This document shows, piece by piece, positions 41,764 through 49,815 of a stretch of DNA of 64,000 bases. This DNA is from an uncultured Bacteroidia bacterium (GTDB lineage: Bacteria; Bacteroidota; Bacteroidia; Bacteroidales; F082). A program made the position numbers and the translations under genes. The DNA lies in contig CADCJI010000007.1 of NCBI GenBank assembly GCA_902801625.1, positions 1-64,000 of the forward strand, read 5' to 3'. The notes under the pieces were generated by a model. That model worked only from the letters and a program-made list of their open reading frames with translations, was not told where the DNA came from and did no database searches. Each line of letters begins with the position of its first letter. Positions within the stretch are counted from its first letter, which is position 1.

Positions 41764-42333
41764 TTAATTCCCCTTCGAAGCATCAATGATGGCCTGATTG
41801 GCATCAATGAATTGCTGCAAATCGTTACCGCTGAGGTCGGCAGGTTTGAAGTTGGAGGCTCCGTCTAAGAGTTTCACATAGCGGTCGCCACGGATGCCTA
41901 CCTTGGCGATGACATGATAAAGGCCAGTACTTTCATCAAAAGTGGATTCGGCTTCGCCGAAAGGCTCGCTGGCGTGCTGGATGCTCATGCTTATCTGTTG
42001 CCAATGCGACTTCAAGGCCTTCTGCACCTTGCCATCCACTGATAGAGCAGCGCGTTCCGATTCGGCTAACACCGCATTTTCGATAACGCGCGAAATGGCG
42101 GCGTATGCCTCCAATTGTGCCATCTCCACGGCCAACGATTCCACATCTGCCTCGGCCATGCCCGCAAACCAGCGGTAAGGCCGACGGGTGAGGTCGGTGC
42201 CGTCTTCGTTTAAGGTTTCCACCATCTCGATACCTTGCGTCTTGATGGTTTTGGTTGTTGTGTTTTGTGCGCACAGGGCACTGGCGGTTGCCATGAGTGC
42301 TACTACGAGCAGAATTCTAATACTAATCTTCAT
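41764..42333 (-). CDS. LPP20/FlgP-like secreted protein, paralogue 1
   Basis: A 189-residue protein with a signal peptide (1-22) and an LPP20-like domain (VETLNEDGTDLTRRPYRWFAG, AQLEAYAAISRVIENAVLAE, then VIAKVGIRGDRYVKLL). It is clearly paralogous to 48017-48640 (same KALxSHWxQxSxSIQxAxEP and LSGxDLQQFxxxNQxIxxAxKGN segments) but lacks the lipobox. LPP20-type proteins such as FlgP build outer-membrane rings with FlgO-like partners; the present partner would be the CsgG-like fusions. Confidence 0.75.
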   Translation of the reverse strand: MKISIRILLVVALMATASALCAQNTTTKTIKTQGIEMVETLNEDGTDLTRRPYRWFAGMAEADVESLAVEMAQLEAYAAISRVIENAVLAESERAALSVDGKVQKALKSHWQQISMSIQHASEPFGEAESTFDESTGLYHVIAKVGIRGDRYVKLLDGASNFKPADLSGNDLQQFIDANQAIIDASKGN

Positions 42334-42345
42334 ATTATTAAGGTA

Positions 42346-43560
42346 TTAATCACACGGAAGTACAATACGAAAACCAACTGTTTCAGAATGAAATACATCT
42401 ATATGGTATTTTTTCCTTGCTGAAACGCGATAGTTTTCTTCAAGGGGAATTGGCATCCCATCTCGATTATAAAACATCATCCATTCGCCTCCACGAATAA
42501 CTCGAGTTGATCCTGTTGAGGGTCCATTAGGATTTGTTTGAGAAGAACTATCGTATGGACCGTACCAATCAAGACATAACTCGCAAACATTACCACTCAT
42601 ATCAAATAAGCCCAATTCATTAGGGATGCTCTGTTTTATCTTTCCAAACTTAATAACATCATCAGATCTATTACTTCCTGAATACTTGTATCCTCTACTT
42701 TTGTTACCACCACGAGCAGCAAACTCCCATTCGGCCTCTGTTGGCAATCGAAAACTCTTATGAGTAATAGCATTCAGTTTAAGAATAAACTCCCTAACAC
42801 CATCCCAATCGAAGTCTGATACAGGATATTCATTCCCAACTCCATAACGACTTTCCCATTTTTCTCTCGACATATTATCTCTTCCCATCACTGCTTTCCA
42901 CAATGATTGCGTTACTTCAGTCTCTCCTATGTAATAACTATCCAAAGTGACTCTATGAACTGGTTTCTCATCATCTTCGCCATTGTCATCACCCATAAGA
43001 AAAGTTCCACCCTCCACGTATTTCATAACTAAATTCACCCCATTTACTGATATTGTTTTCGTTTCTTCAATACGGTTATTAACTATGACATTACCTGAGC
43101 CACCTATTTTCCCAAATAAATTTTCACCAAGTATCGTGCAAGCATTTCTGATTTCCGAAGGGTTTGCTTCACATAATTGATCAGAGGACTTCAAAAATCG
43201 GCCTGTTTCAACATCAAGTAGTTTGGCAAGAATATAGAAATAGCCATCTTCCGTTGATGCCTCCGTTACAAGTACATATTGAACACCCGCCATCTCTCCC
43301 AACCTCCTTATTTGCGACTCACTAACCGCACCAGAGCGTTGAAAATTCTGTTCGCGCATAATCATGTCAAATGAAGCGCGGTCATATGCTTCATAACCTT
43401 TGGCATTAGCCACAGCTGTTTCCATACCTCCTCTTACCATGTTACTTTGGAAACTCGTAACCCCTTCATTGGATTTTGTTTCCATAATCGCCACTTTCTT
43501 GTTCTGTGCAGAAAGTAATATAGGAACTGAAAATAACAAAATGAAAAGAATTTTCTTCAT
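42346..43560 (-). CDS. CsgG-like domain fused to FGE-sulfatase domain, paralogue 2
   Basis: A 404-residue protein (start MKKILFILLF chosen; an in-frame ATG at 43593 would abut the upstream stop). Signal peptide, CsgG-like domain (about 20-150; KKVAIMETKSNEGVTSFQSN, FQRSGAVSESQIRRLGEMAG, LLDVETGRFLKSSDQLC) and FGE-sulfatase domain (about 180-404; FLMGDDNGEDDEKPVHRVTL, YYIGETEVTQSLWKAVMG, FRLPTEAEWEFAARGG, LGLFDMSGNVCELCLDWYG, VGFRIVLP). N-terminus nearly identical to that of 43594-44823, while the last 40 residues differ strongly. Confidence 0.88.
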   Translation of the reverse strand: MKKILFILLFSVPILLSAQNKKVAIMETKSNEGVTSFQSNMVRGGMETAVANAKGYEAYDRASFDMIMREQNFQRSGAVSESQIRRLGEMAGVQYVLVTEASTEDGYFYILAKLLDVETGRFLKSSDQLCEANPSEIRNACTILGENLFGKIGGSGNVIVNNRIEETKTISVNGVNLVMKYVEGGTFLMGDDNGEDDEKPVHRVTLDSYYIGETEVTQSLWKAVMGRDNMSREKWESRYGVGNEYPVSDFDWDGVREFILKLNAITHKSFRLPTEAEWEFAARGGNKSRGYKYSGSNRSDDVIKFGKIKQSIPNELGLFDMSGNVCELCLDWYGPYDSSSQTNPNGPSTGSTRVIRGGEWMMFYNRDGMPIPLEENYRVSARKKYHIDVFHSETVGFRIVLPCD

Positions 43561-43593
43561 GATAATAACCATTATATCAACATTATATTTCAC

Positions 43594-44823
43594 TCAATAA
43601 GGGACAAGCACTATACGGAAGCCTACTAGAAGATTGTCTCCGACACCTTCATCATCAGAACGACCCTGAAAGCGACAAGTTACCCTACAAGACCATTCGT
43701 CGTTACAATCACTTCCTCCTCTAGCCACATGGCATTGAGGATTCCACATAGGGTCTTTTGTATTCTCCATTGAATAAAAATCATACCAATCATAACACCA
43801 TTCAAGGACATTCCCACTCATATCGAAAATACCTAATCCATTAGGTTGTTTCATTCCACATTTATGAATGTCACAATAGTTATTGTTCTCGTCATCGGTA
43901 TAATACCATGCGACTTCATCTATCAAATTGCTTCCACTATATTTTGTTTCGTCTTTTTTATTACCTCCTTTTGCTGCATATTCCCATTCTGCTTCCGTAG
44001 GTAACCTGTATGTTTTTCCCGACTGCCGACTCAATCGATCACAAAACTCTCGACATCCACTCCAAGAAACAGACCACACTGGATAATCATCACCTTCGTA
44101 ATCAAAAAAATCACTTATATAATCATCTGTTTTTTTTGTTCCCATTACTTTTTCCCATTGTCCTTGAGTAACTTCAAATACTCCAATATAATACGAATTA
44201 ACTCTTCTACGTAAAACTGGGAATTCATCATCGCCACAATCACCACCTTGTTCAGAAGTACAACCCATCTCAAATTCTCCCCCTTCAACATAAACAAGTT
44301 CTAAGTTTACACCATATGCCGTTTCTGTATACCTATCGCCGAAACGAGCATTCGCAATACCTGAACCACCATTAAAAAGTTGAATGCCTAATTGAGCACA
44401 AGCCTCTTTTATGCCTGTAGGAGTTGCATCACAAAGCTTATCTGCTGATTTGAGAAAACGTCCTGTTTCGACATCTAATAGTTTTACAAGAATATAAAAA
44501 TACTCGTTCTCTTTTGAGGCTTCTGAAACCAACACATATTGCACGCCTGCCATTTGGCCAAGTTTGGCAATCTGAGTTTCGTTGACCGCACCCGAACGTT
44601 GAAAATTCTGTTCTTTCATTATAACATCAAAGGATGCGCGGTCGTAGCCTTCAAATCCAGCCGCATTGGCTACAGCGGTTTCCATACCACCGCGTACCAT
44701 ATTACTCTGAAAACTTGAGACGCCTTCGTTCGTCTTGGTTTCCATAATAGCCACTTTCTTGGTTTGAGCCATTAGTGAAAGCACTGAAGCCAACAACATT
44801 AATAATACAAAAGCTTTTTTCAT
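43594..44823 (-). CDS. CsgG-like domain fused to FGE-sulfatase domain, paralogue 3
   Basis: A 409-residue protein: signal peptide (1-19), CsgG-like domain (about 20-150; KKVAIMETKTNEGVSSFQSN, GFEGYDRASFDVIMKEQNFQ, QMAGVQYVLVSEASKENEYF) and FGE-sulfatase domain (about 180-409; YVEGGEFEMGCTSEQGGDCG, YRLPTEAEWEYAAKGG, LGIFDMSGNVLEWCYDWYD, VARGGSDCNDEWSCRVTCRF). Several extra cysteines lie in the variable end. Sister of 42346-43560, with an unusually similar N-terminal half at both protein and DNA level. Confidence 0.88.
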   Translation of the reverse strand: MKKAFVLLMLLASVLSLMAQTKKVAIMETKTNEGVSSFQSNMVRGGMETAVANAAGFEGYDRASFDVIMKEQNFQRSGAVNETQIAKLGQMAGVQYVLVSEASKENEYFYILVKLLDVETGRFLKSADKLCDATPTGIKEACAQLGIQLFNGGSGIANARFGDRYTETAYGVNLELVYVEGGEFEMGCTSEQGGDCGDDEFPVLRRRVNSYYIGVFEVTQGQWEKVMGTKKTDDYISDFFDYEGDDYPVWSVSWSGCREFCDRLSRQSGKTYRLPTEAEWEYAAKGGNKKDETKYSGSNLIDEVAWYYTDDENNNYCDIHKCGMKQPNGLGIFDMSGNVLEWCYDWYDFYSMENTKDPMWNPQCHVARGGSDCNDEWSCRVTCRFQGRSDDEGVGDNLLVGFRIVLVPY

Positions 44824-44912
44824 CTGATAGCGCGTTGATTACTTCTCATTCAAGACATTATAATAAATTGGATGGTATTAATAAATTGTCGCCATTAATG
44901 ATTGTAGTTTAA

Positions 44913-45803
44913 TTAATCATGAACTAGAATCACATATCCATTATATTTTTTATATCTCGAGTCTCCAATTTTTATAGTGTCCCAAAAACCTCTATAAGAA
45001 TAATCATTATAACTGTGATCAGAGCTCCATGTTCTCGGCAAATCAAGTCCAATACGAGCTTTGTACCAATTCTCTAATGCATATTTAACCGTTATTAACT
45101 CAGATAACGTAGGAATTCTCCAGCCAGATATGCCCCCAAATTTTGCAGATTGTACTACCTCCAACGCTTCCTGTTTATCACAATAAGGATGAGATGTGGT
45201 TACCCATAAATCTCCAATTCTGACATAACCGTTTATTAACGCAGTTTCTAACATCTCTTTTGTTTCTTTGTTTTCTTTAGCCCTTTTAGCTTGCTCTTCA
45301 GCCGCTTTTCTTTGTCTTTCCGCTTCTTTCGCCGCTTTTTCTTGAACTGTTTCTTGGGTTAAGTCTTTAGCCAGTTTTGAACAAACAGATTTCATCTCAC
45401 TCATATTGCTTAAAGCACTATTTATATTTGATGTATTAAGGATCTCTGCCGTCTCTACATCAATTAATCTAGCAGAAACATAGTTTTCACCAAACACTTC
45501 TATTATTTCAGCAACGCATACTAATTGCACACCGAATTGTTTTCCCAAACGGGATAACTCATTATCATCAACGGCACCCGTCCTTTGATAACCTTGTTCT
45601 TTACTAAGTTCTGAGAGGAAACTTGCGGTTCTTTCTATAGCAATATATTTACCATCATTTGCGAAAGATGATACCAATTGGTCTCCTAGCACTTTGGTGA
45701 TTCCAGATTGTTGTCCTGTGACATAAACAGCGACTTTCTTTTGTTGTGCTATAGCAGTCATTGACAATGCTAAAAGCATAAGGATAAATATACTATTTTT
45801 CAT
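44913..45803 (-). CDS. CsgG-like domain with coiled coil and DUF1566-like tail
   Basis: A 296-residue protein: signal peptide (1-19), a diverged CsgG-like domain (about 20-150; KKVAVYVTGQQSGITKVLGD, LSKEQGYQRTGAVDDNELSR, LIDVETAEILN), a charged coiled coil (about 155-190; AAKEAERQRKAAEEQAKRAK), and a short C-terminal domain resembling DUF1566 (GDLWVTTSHPYCDKQEALEV, SGWRIPTLSELITVKYALEN). The ordered modules differ from the FGE-type neighbours, so the array mixes head domains. Confidence 0.75.
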   Translation of the reverse strand: MKNSIFILMLLALSMTAIAQQKKVAVYVTGQQSGITKVLGDQLVSSFANDGKYIAIERTASFLSELSKEQGYQRTGAVDDNELSRLGKQFGVQLVCVAEIIEVFGENYVSARLIDVETAEILNTSNINSALSNMSEMKSVCSKLAKDLTQETVQEKAAKEAERQRKAAEEQAKRAKENKETKEMLETALINGYVRIGDLWVTTSHPYCDKQEALEVVQSAKFGGISGWRIPTLSELITVKYALENWYKARIGLDLPRTWSSDHSYNDYSYRGFWDTIKIGDSRYKKYNGYVILVHD

Positions 45804-45900
45804 TTTTACAAATTGTTTGATTTGTTATAGTTTTATTATTTTTCGATTAATAAGGTGTTATGTTTTCCACTGTTAATTAACAACTAGCACTTCACATGTT

Positions 45901-46986
45901 TTAATGTTTAAAAGCCCTAACAGCCCTCACCTTGACATTGCTCTTCTTATGTTCCGCTGACACCCATCCTCCCGAACTTACATTCCAAGCTTCCTTATTG
46001 TCCTTCTCGGAACTTGACCAATACCATCCACTAATTTCACCACCACCAGCCTTTTTCAACTGGACAACAGCCATTATTTCATTCCTAAATGCCTTGACCA
46101 TAGTAAACAACTCACCGCAGCTGGGGAGATACCAACCATCTCCTTGCAATTTACACCAATATGCCGCACGACCATCATCGCCCAATGCATTGACGATAGT
46201 TTCTGTATTGTTGAAACCTGCCCCATAGGCTATTAAGGTATCTCCGTCTTGACTGTTCAAAAGACCTTCGATGTCGGAGCCACGCCTGCCCTTTTGCCAA
46301 CATTCCTCTCCTTCGTTCAACGAAACAGCCAATCCATTGCCTCCTTCATCCAAATAGAAAACAACACCGCGCGAACCGTCAGGAAACTCTATCAACTCAC
46401 CAAGGTTGGAATTACTGGTAACAGGTTCTAATGTTGTTGTATTCATCGAAGGTTTGGAAGCGTCTTGTTTTTCTGTAATCGGATTTACTTGTGAGGGTTT
46501 TTTCTTGTCTTGGTATGGATCAGGTATACCAAGCAGACGGTTAGCCAACGACTCGCAACCATGTTGAATGTCCTGAGCAGTCATACCCATTAAGGCATTT
46601 TCCGAACTTTCAGTTTTTGCAGATTCCACATTCAGGATTTTAGCCGTAATAAAAACGTTAGACTCATCGAATTTCACAGCTTCTGAAACAAGAATGAAAT
46701 CAGCACCAGAAATCTCACCCAAATGACGTATTTGTTCTTCGTTCACAAGACCAGTACGCTCAAAATCATGCTCATCCATAATTTCCGAGATGTTTACTCT
46801 GTCGTAGCCCTCATAACCTGGCGTATTCGAAATGACCTTGGTAAGGTTACTTCTAACCATCACCTCAATAGCGTAGGGCACCTTGCCTTCTTTATCTATA
46901 GTTTCAAGAATGGCTATTCTTTTGACTTGCCCTATAGCCGACCATCCTACCATCAGAAATGAAATTATCAATAATATTTTTTTCAT
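45901..46986 (-). CDS. CsgG-like domain fused to DUF1566/Lcl-like domain
   Basis: A 361-residue protein: signal peptide (1-19), CsgG-like domain (about 20-150; KRIAILETIDKEGKVPYAIE, DEHDFERTGLVNEEQIRHLG, KILNVESAKT), a Ser/Thr linker (about 155-195), and a DUF1566/Lcl-like domain (about 200-361; FPDGSRGVVFYLDEGGNGLA, GDGWYLPSCGELFTMV, SGWYWSSSEKDNKEAWNV, KVRAVRAFKH). The C-terminal module matches the stand-alone protein at 135-767. Its start overlaps the LPP20-like gene upstream by 4 bases. Confidence 0.82.
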   Translation of the reverse strand: MKKILLIISFLMVGWSAIGQVKRIAILETIDKEGKVPYAIEVMVRSNLTKVISNTPGYEGYDRVNISEIMDEHDFERTGLVNEEQIRHLGEISGADFILVSEAVKFDESNVFITAKILNVESAKTESSENALMGMTAQDIQHGCESLANRLLGIPDPYQDKKKPSQVNPITEKQDASKPSMNTTTLEPVTSNSNLGELIEFPDGSRGVVFYLDEGGNGLAVSLNEGEECWQKGRRGSDIEGLLNSQDGDTLIAYGAGFNNTETIVNALGDDGRAAYWCKLQGDGWYLPSCGELFTMVKAFRNEIMAVVQLKKAGGGEISGWYWSSSEKDNKEAWNVSSGGWVSAEHKKSNVKVRAVRAFKH

Positions 46987-48014
46987 TGCTCTAAATTCTC
47001 TTTCAATAGATTACTGATTTCCTTACTAACTTTTTTGTAGCCATCTCGAGCAGCTTCTTCAAAACCGAGGGTGTGTGAACCTTTCACAGAAAGCTCATCC
47101 TCAAAGATGCGCTGTCCCGTGGCATTTTTATCTATAGCTACCGCAGCATCTACGTAAATGAAATAGGCCGAACCGCCGCCCGTGTTCATCTTGTTATACT
47201 CACGAGCTGTAGCATTAATGCGAATGACGTAATCAGCCGATGCTGGATCATCCACAAAGTTGCAACCCGTAGCTGAAAGTTCACCTTTCACCTCGTTTTG
47301 CAGTTTGGTGTACTTTTTCCCGAAATTGTCGGCATCACACACCACACAATAGGTAACACCATGTTCCAATCCGGCCAATTTCGCCTTCACCATCCGTTCC
47401 AACTCGTGAACTTGGTCAAGATATTGCTGCAACTGGTATTCGGGCATTCCAAACACATTGAGCCAGAAGAACGACTTAGCGACACCATCAAACTGAGGCA
47501 ATGTCTTCTGAAGTTCATCCTTTGCCTTAGCCTTAAAGCCTGTGCTAATATAGTCATCGGCAATGCGCAAAGTGTTGTTCACACTGCTGATGAGCATTTG
47601 GATATCATTCTTATAGTAGTTGCAGGCTTCCTCCTTATTTATATAAACTATGACAAATTGCTTTTGCGAAGCTGGTTCAAAATGGCTCTTGGACTCAGCC
47701 AGCTGCATGTCCACATCGGTGGAGAAACTACTAGACGAATTATAGAGAATGCTGGAGCGTCCGTCAACAACATTTTTATCGATGCGACTCACCTCCTCCA
47801 CACGCACTTGAATCTGCTTCGAGAGGTTGGAGCGAGCCAAGTCCAAGAGGTTGTTCTTGAACTTTGACTCGCTGAGGTTCTGGCTGTTTCGTCCACTCTC
47901 GATGTCATGGAAATATCCGTCGGTAGTATATTTCACCCACTCTGACGGATAATTCTGAGCTTGTAACGAAAAGGACGCTAAAAGCAGGAAGGCCAAAACT
48001 GTGATTTTGTTCAT
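46983..48014 (-). CDS. LPP20-like two-domain secreted protein
   Basis: A 343-residue protein: signal peptide (1-19), LPP20-like domain (about 20-145; SEWVKYTTDGYFHDIESGRN, LLDLARSNLSKQIQVRVEEV), a helical middle (about 150-230) and a C-terminal domain with a CsgG/TolB-N-like strand pattern (KYTKLQNEVKGELSATGCNF, ADYVIRINATAREYNKMNTG, IYVDAAVAIDKNATGQRIFE). The order recalls FlgT-type ring proteins (LPP20-like N-domain plus TolB-N-like domain); this parallel is inference. Two bases after the upstream lipoprotein gene. Confidence 0.72.
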   Translation of the reverse strand: MNKITVLAFLLLASFSLQAQNYPSEWVKYTTDGYFHDIESGRNSQNLSESKFKNNLLDLARSNLSKQIQVRVEEVSRIDKNVVDGRSSILYNSSSSFSTDVDMQLAESKSHFEPASQKQFVIVYINKEEACNYYKNDIQMLISSVNNTLRIADDYISTGFKAKAKDELQKTLPQFDGVAKSFFWLNVFGMPEYQLQQYLDQVHELERMVKAKLAGLEHGVTYCVVCDADNFGKKYTKLQNEVKGELSATGCNFVDDPASADYVIRINATAREYNKMNTGGGSAYFIYVDAAVAIDKNATGQRIFEDELSVKGSHTLGFEEAARDGYKKVSKEISNLLKENLEQ

Positions 48015-48016
48015 AA

Positions 48017-48640
48017 TCAGTTGCCTTTAGCCGCATTCATTATGGATTGGTTAGTTTCGGTGAACTGCTGCAAATCCTTTCCGCTGAGATTGGAAGGTTT
48101 GAAGCTGCCAGCAGAATTCAACATTTGCTGGTATTTGTCGCCACGGATGCCCACCTTGGCGGTTACGGTATACATCTTGGTTGCAGGATTAAACTCAATT
48201 CTGGTGTCACCAATCGGTTCGCAGGCATTTTGTATGCTGGCACTCACCTGTTTCCAATGCGAAGTCAAAGCTTTTTGCACTTCACCATTGTTGGCCACAG
48301 TTCCACGCTCCATAGTCGCCATTACCATATTTTCGATTACCCTTGAAATAGTGGCACGAGCCTCAGCTTCAGCAAGTTCAACAGCAGTTTGTTTGTCATC
48401 TGCTTTGCCGATGCCAGCATACCACTTGTAAGGTACTTTTATCATTTTGGTACCATCTTCACTGAGACTTTCTACCATTTCTGTGCCATATAGTTTGGTG
48501 GTTTCCACCATTACGCTCTCACCTTCAAGGCTTTTACCTTTTTCAGTTTTCGATTCAACTACTGCGCTTTTTTGGCTACCGCAGGAAGCCAACATGAGGA
48601 CGATAACAACCGTCATTCCAATTTTGAATAATTTATTCAT
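48017..48640 (-). CDS. LPP20/FlgP-like lipoprotein, paralogue 2
   Basis: A 207-residue lipoprotein (VLMLASC, Cys 20). Polar linker, then LPP20-like domain (VESLSEDGTKMIKVPYKWYA, AEAEARATISRVIENMVMAT, VTAKVGIRGDKYQQMLNSAG) and the conserved ending LSGKDLQQFTETNQSIMNAA. Paralogue of 41764-42333 but lipid-anchored, so the array encodes both an anchored and a soluble version. FlgP in Vibrio is a comparable outer-membrane lipoprotein. Confidence 0.78.
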   Translation of the reverse strand: MNKLFKIGMTVVIVLMLASCGSQKSAVVESKTEKGKSLEGESVMVETTKLYGTEMVESLSEDGTKMIKVPYKWYAGIGKADDKQTAVELAEAEARATISRVIENMVMATMERGTVANNGEVQKALTSHWKQVSASIQNACEPIGDTRIEFNPATKMYTVTAKVGIRGDKYQQMLNSAGSFKPSNLSGKDLQQFTETNQSIMNAAKGN

Positions 48641-48685
48641 GATAATTAAATTATTAGTGTATTACAATTGATTTAAAAGTTCATA

Positions 48686-49642
48686 TTAAAAGTTCAAGCA
48701 AACGCCAACACCATTAGCCGTAAAACCGAAATTAAGCGATGCCGTTGACCAGGCACAATTTTCATTATAATTTATAATGGCTTTGTTTTTTTTGTGGTTG
48801 CCAATGATAAAGAATGGAGTGGAACTGACAGCTGTTAATGTGGCACCTAATAAAGCTGGTTTTATGGCATATCCAAGTAAACCATCATCTATAATTAAAA
48901 AACCAAGTTCTGTGAGTCCACCTGCAATGATAAAGCCCCCGCTAATCATTAATAGAGTTTTTCCTGTTTTAGTCTTTTTACATCCCTTCATATGATAAGT
49001 GTAGGCCTCTAGACAATTTGATTGAAGGAAATCAGCATATTCTTCTTTATTCATCTTAACGTTGCCTAAATAATAAAAATCTCCCTCTTTAGTCATGATC
49101 ATATTATTACTGCTGGGAACATTATAATCGGTTTCCTGAGGTTCAGTAATAATGGTGTTTTCTCCTGTCGTATTATTGCCCAAAAGCATACGCGCAAGTC
49201 TTACACAAGCACGTTGCAGTTCATCGGGTTTGGTACTGGTGATTTGGGCAGGTGTTGAGTTTTCCACATTGGCGGTTTCCACATTCAGAATCTTAGCTGT
49301 AAGAATAATTTGACCTTGGTCATAAACGGCAGCTTCGGTTACAAGAATGGAGGTACACCCTGTCATTTCGCCCAATTTGCGGATTTGGGCATCGCTCACC
49401 AAACCCGTACGCTGGAAATCGTGCTCGCCCATAATCTGCGCCATATCCACACGGTCATAGCCAACATACCCAGGCGTATTGGAAATGGCATAGGTCAAGT
49501 TACTTCGCAGTTGCAACTTGACCCCGTATGGCACATTGCCTTCACGGTCAATAGGTTCCAAGATGGCGATTTTCTTGTTTTGTGCGGTGGCTATCATTGA
49601 GAAAGCTAGCAACATAAAAATGAAAAGAATGTGTTTCTTCAT
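48686..49642 (-). CDS. CsgG-like domain with membrane-spanning tail, first gene of the array
   Basis: A 318-residue protein (start MKKHILFIFML, 37 bases after the likely transcription start; upstream in-frame ATGs at 49669 and 49705 are less likely). Signal peptide, CsgG-like domain (about 22-150; KKIAILEPIDREGNVPYGVK, GEHDFQRTGLVSDAQIRKLG, KILNVETANV), a cytoplasm- or periplasm-like linker with KMNKEEYADFLQSNCLEAYT, then two hydrophobic stretches (KTLLMISGGFIIAGGLTELG, ALLGATLTAVSSTPFFIIG). It ends in a strand-like aromatic terminus (SLNFGFTANGVGVCLNF) that could insert in the outer membrane. No lectin-like head, unlike its paralogues. Confidence 0.78.
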   Translation of the reverse strand: MKKHILFIFMLLAFSMIATAQNKKIAILEPIDREGNVPYGVKLQLRSNLTYAISNTPGYVGYDRVDMAQIMGEHDFQRTGLVSDAQIRKLGEMTGCTSILVTEAAVYDQGQIILTAKILNVETANVENSTPAQITSTKPDELQRACVRLARMLLGNNTTGENTIITEPQETDYNVPSSNNMIMTKEGDFYYLGNVKMNKEEYADFLQSNCLEAYTYHMKGCKKTKTGKTLLMISGGFIIAGGLTELGFLIIDDGLLGYAIKPALLGATLTAVSSTPFFIIGNHKKNKAIINYNENCAWSTASLNFGFTANGVGVCLNF

Positions 49643-49684
49643 ATTTTGATGATTTATTTTATTTACCATTTTGTTAATTGTCTG

Positions 49685-49692
49685 CAAAAGTA
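49685..49692 (-). promoter_or_regulatory. -7 box TACTTTTG of the CsgG/LPP20 array
   Basis: TAnnTTTG element; the only convincing promoter I find for the ten genes from 49642 down to 39262, whose gaps are at most 97 bases. Confidence 0.55.
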
Positions 49693-49758
49693 GGCATAAT
49701 TCCAAAGGGAAGCAAGTTTTGAGAGAAATTTGTATTGCTCTCGGTTTGTGTTATTACT

Positions 49759-49797
49759 AAAAAAGCCAAGAAGCGCTTTCGCACTCCCTGGCTTTTC
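49759..49797. terminator. Terminator after clpB
   Basis: Stem AAAAGCCA / TGGCTTTT plus extra pairs, loop near GCGCTTTCGC, U-rich tail on the minus strand. Confidence 0.7.
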
Positions 49798-49815
49798 GAT
49801 GGAATTGTTCAATGT

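Noticed and set aside
40479..44823. Formylglycine-generating enzymes
   Set aside because: The domains match the SUMF1 fold, but they are secreted fusions with no sulfatase nearby and variable C-terminal cysteines, so a binding role is more likely.
39262..49692. Diversity-generating retroelement
   Set aside because: FGE/DUF1566 lectin folds are typical targets, but no reverse transcriptase, accessory protein or obvious template repeat is present in this window.
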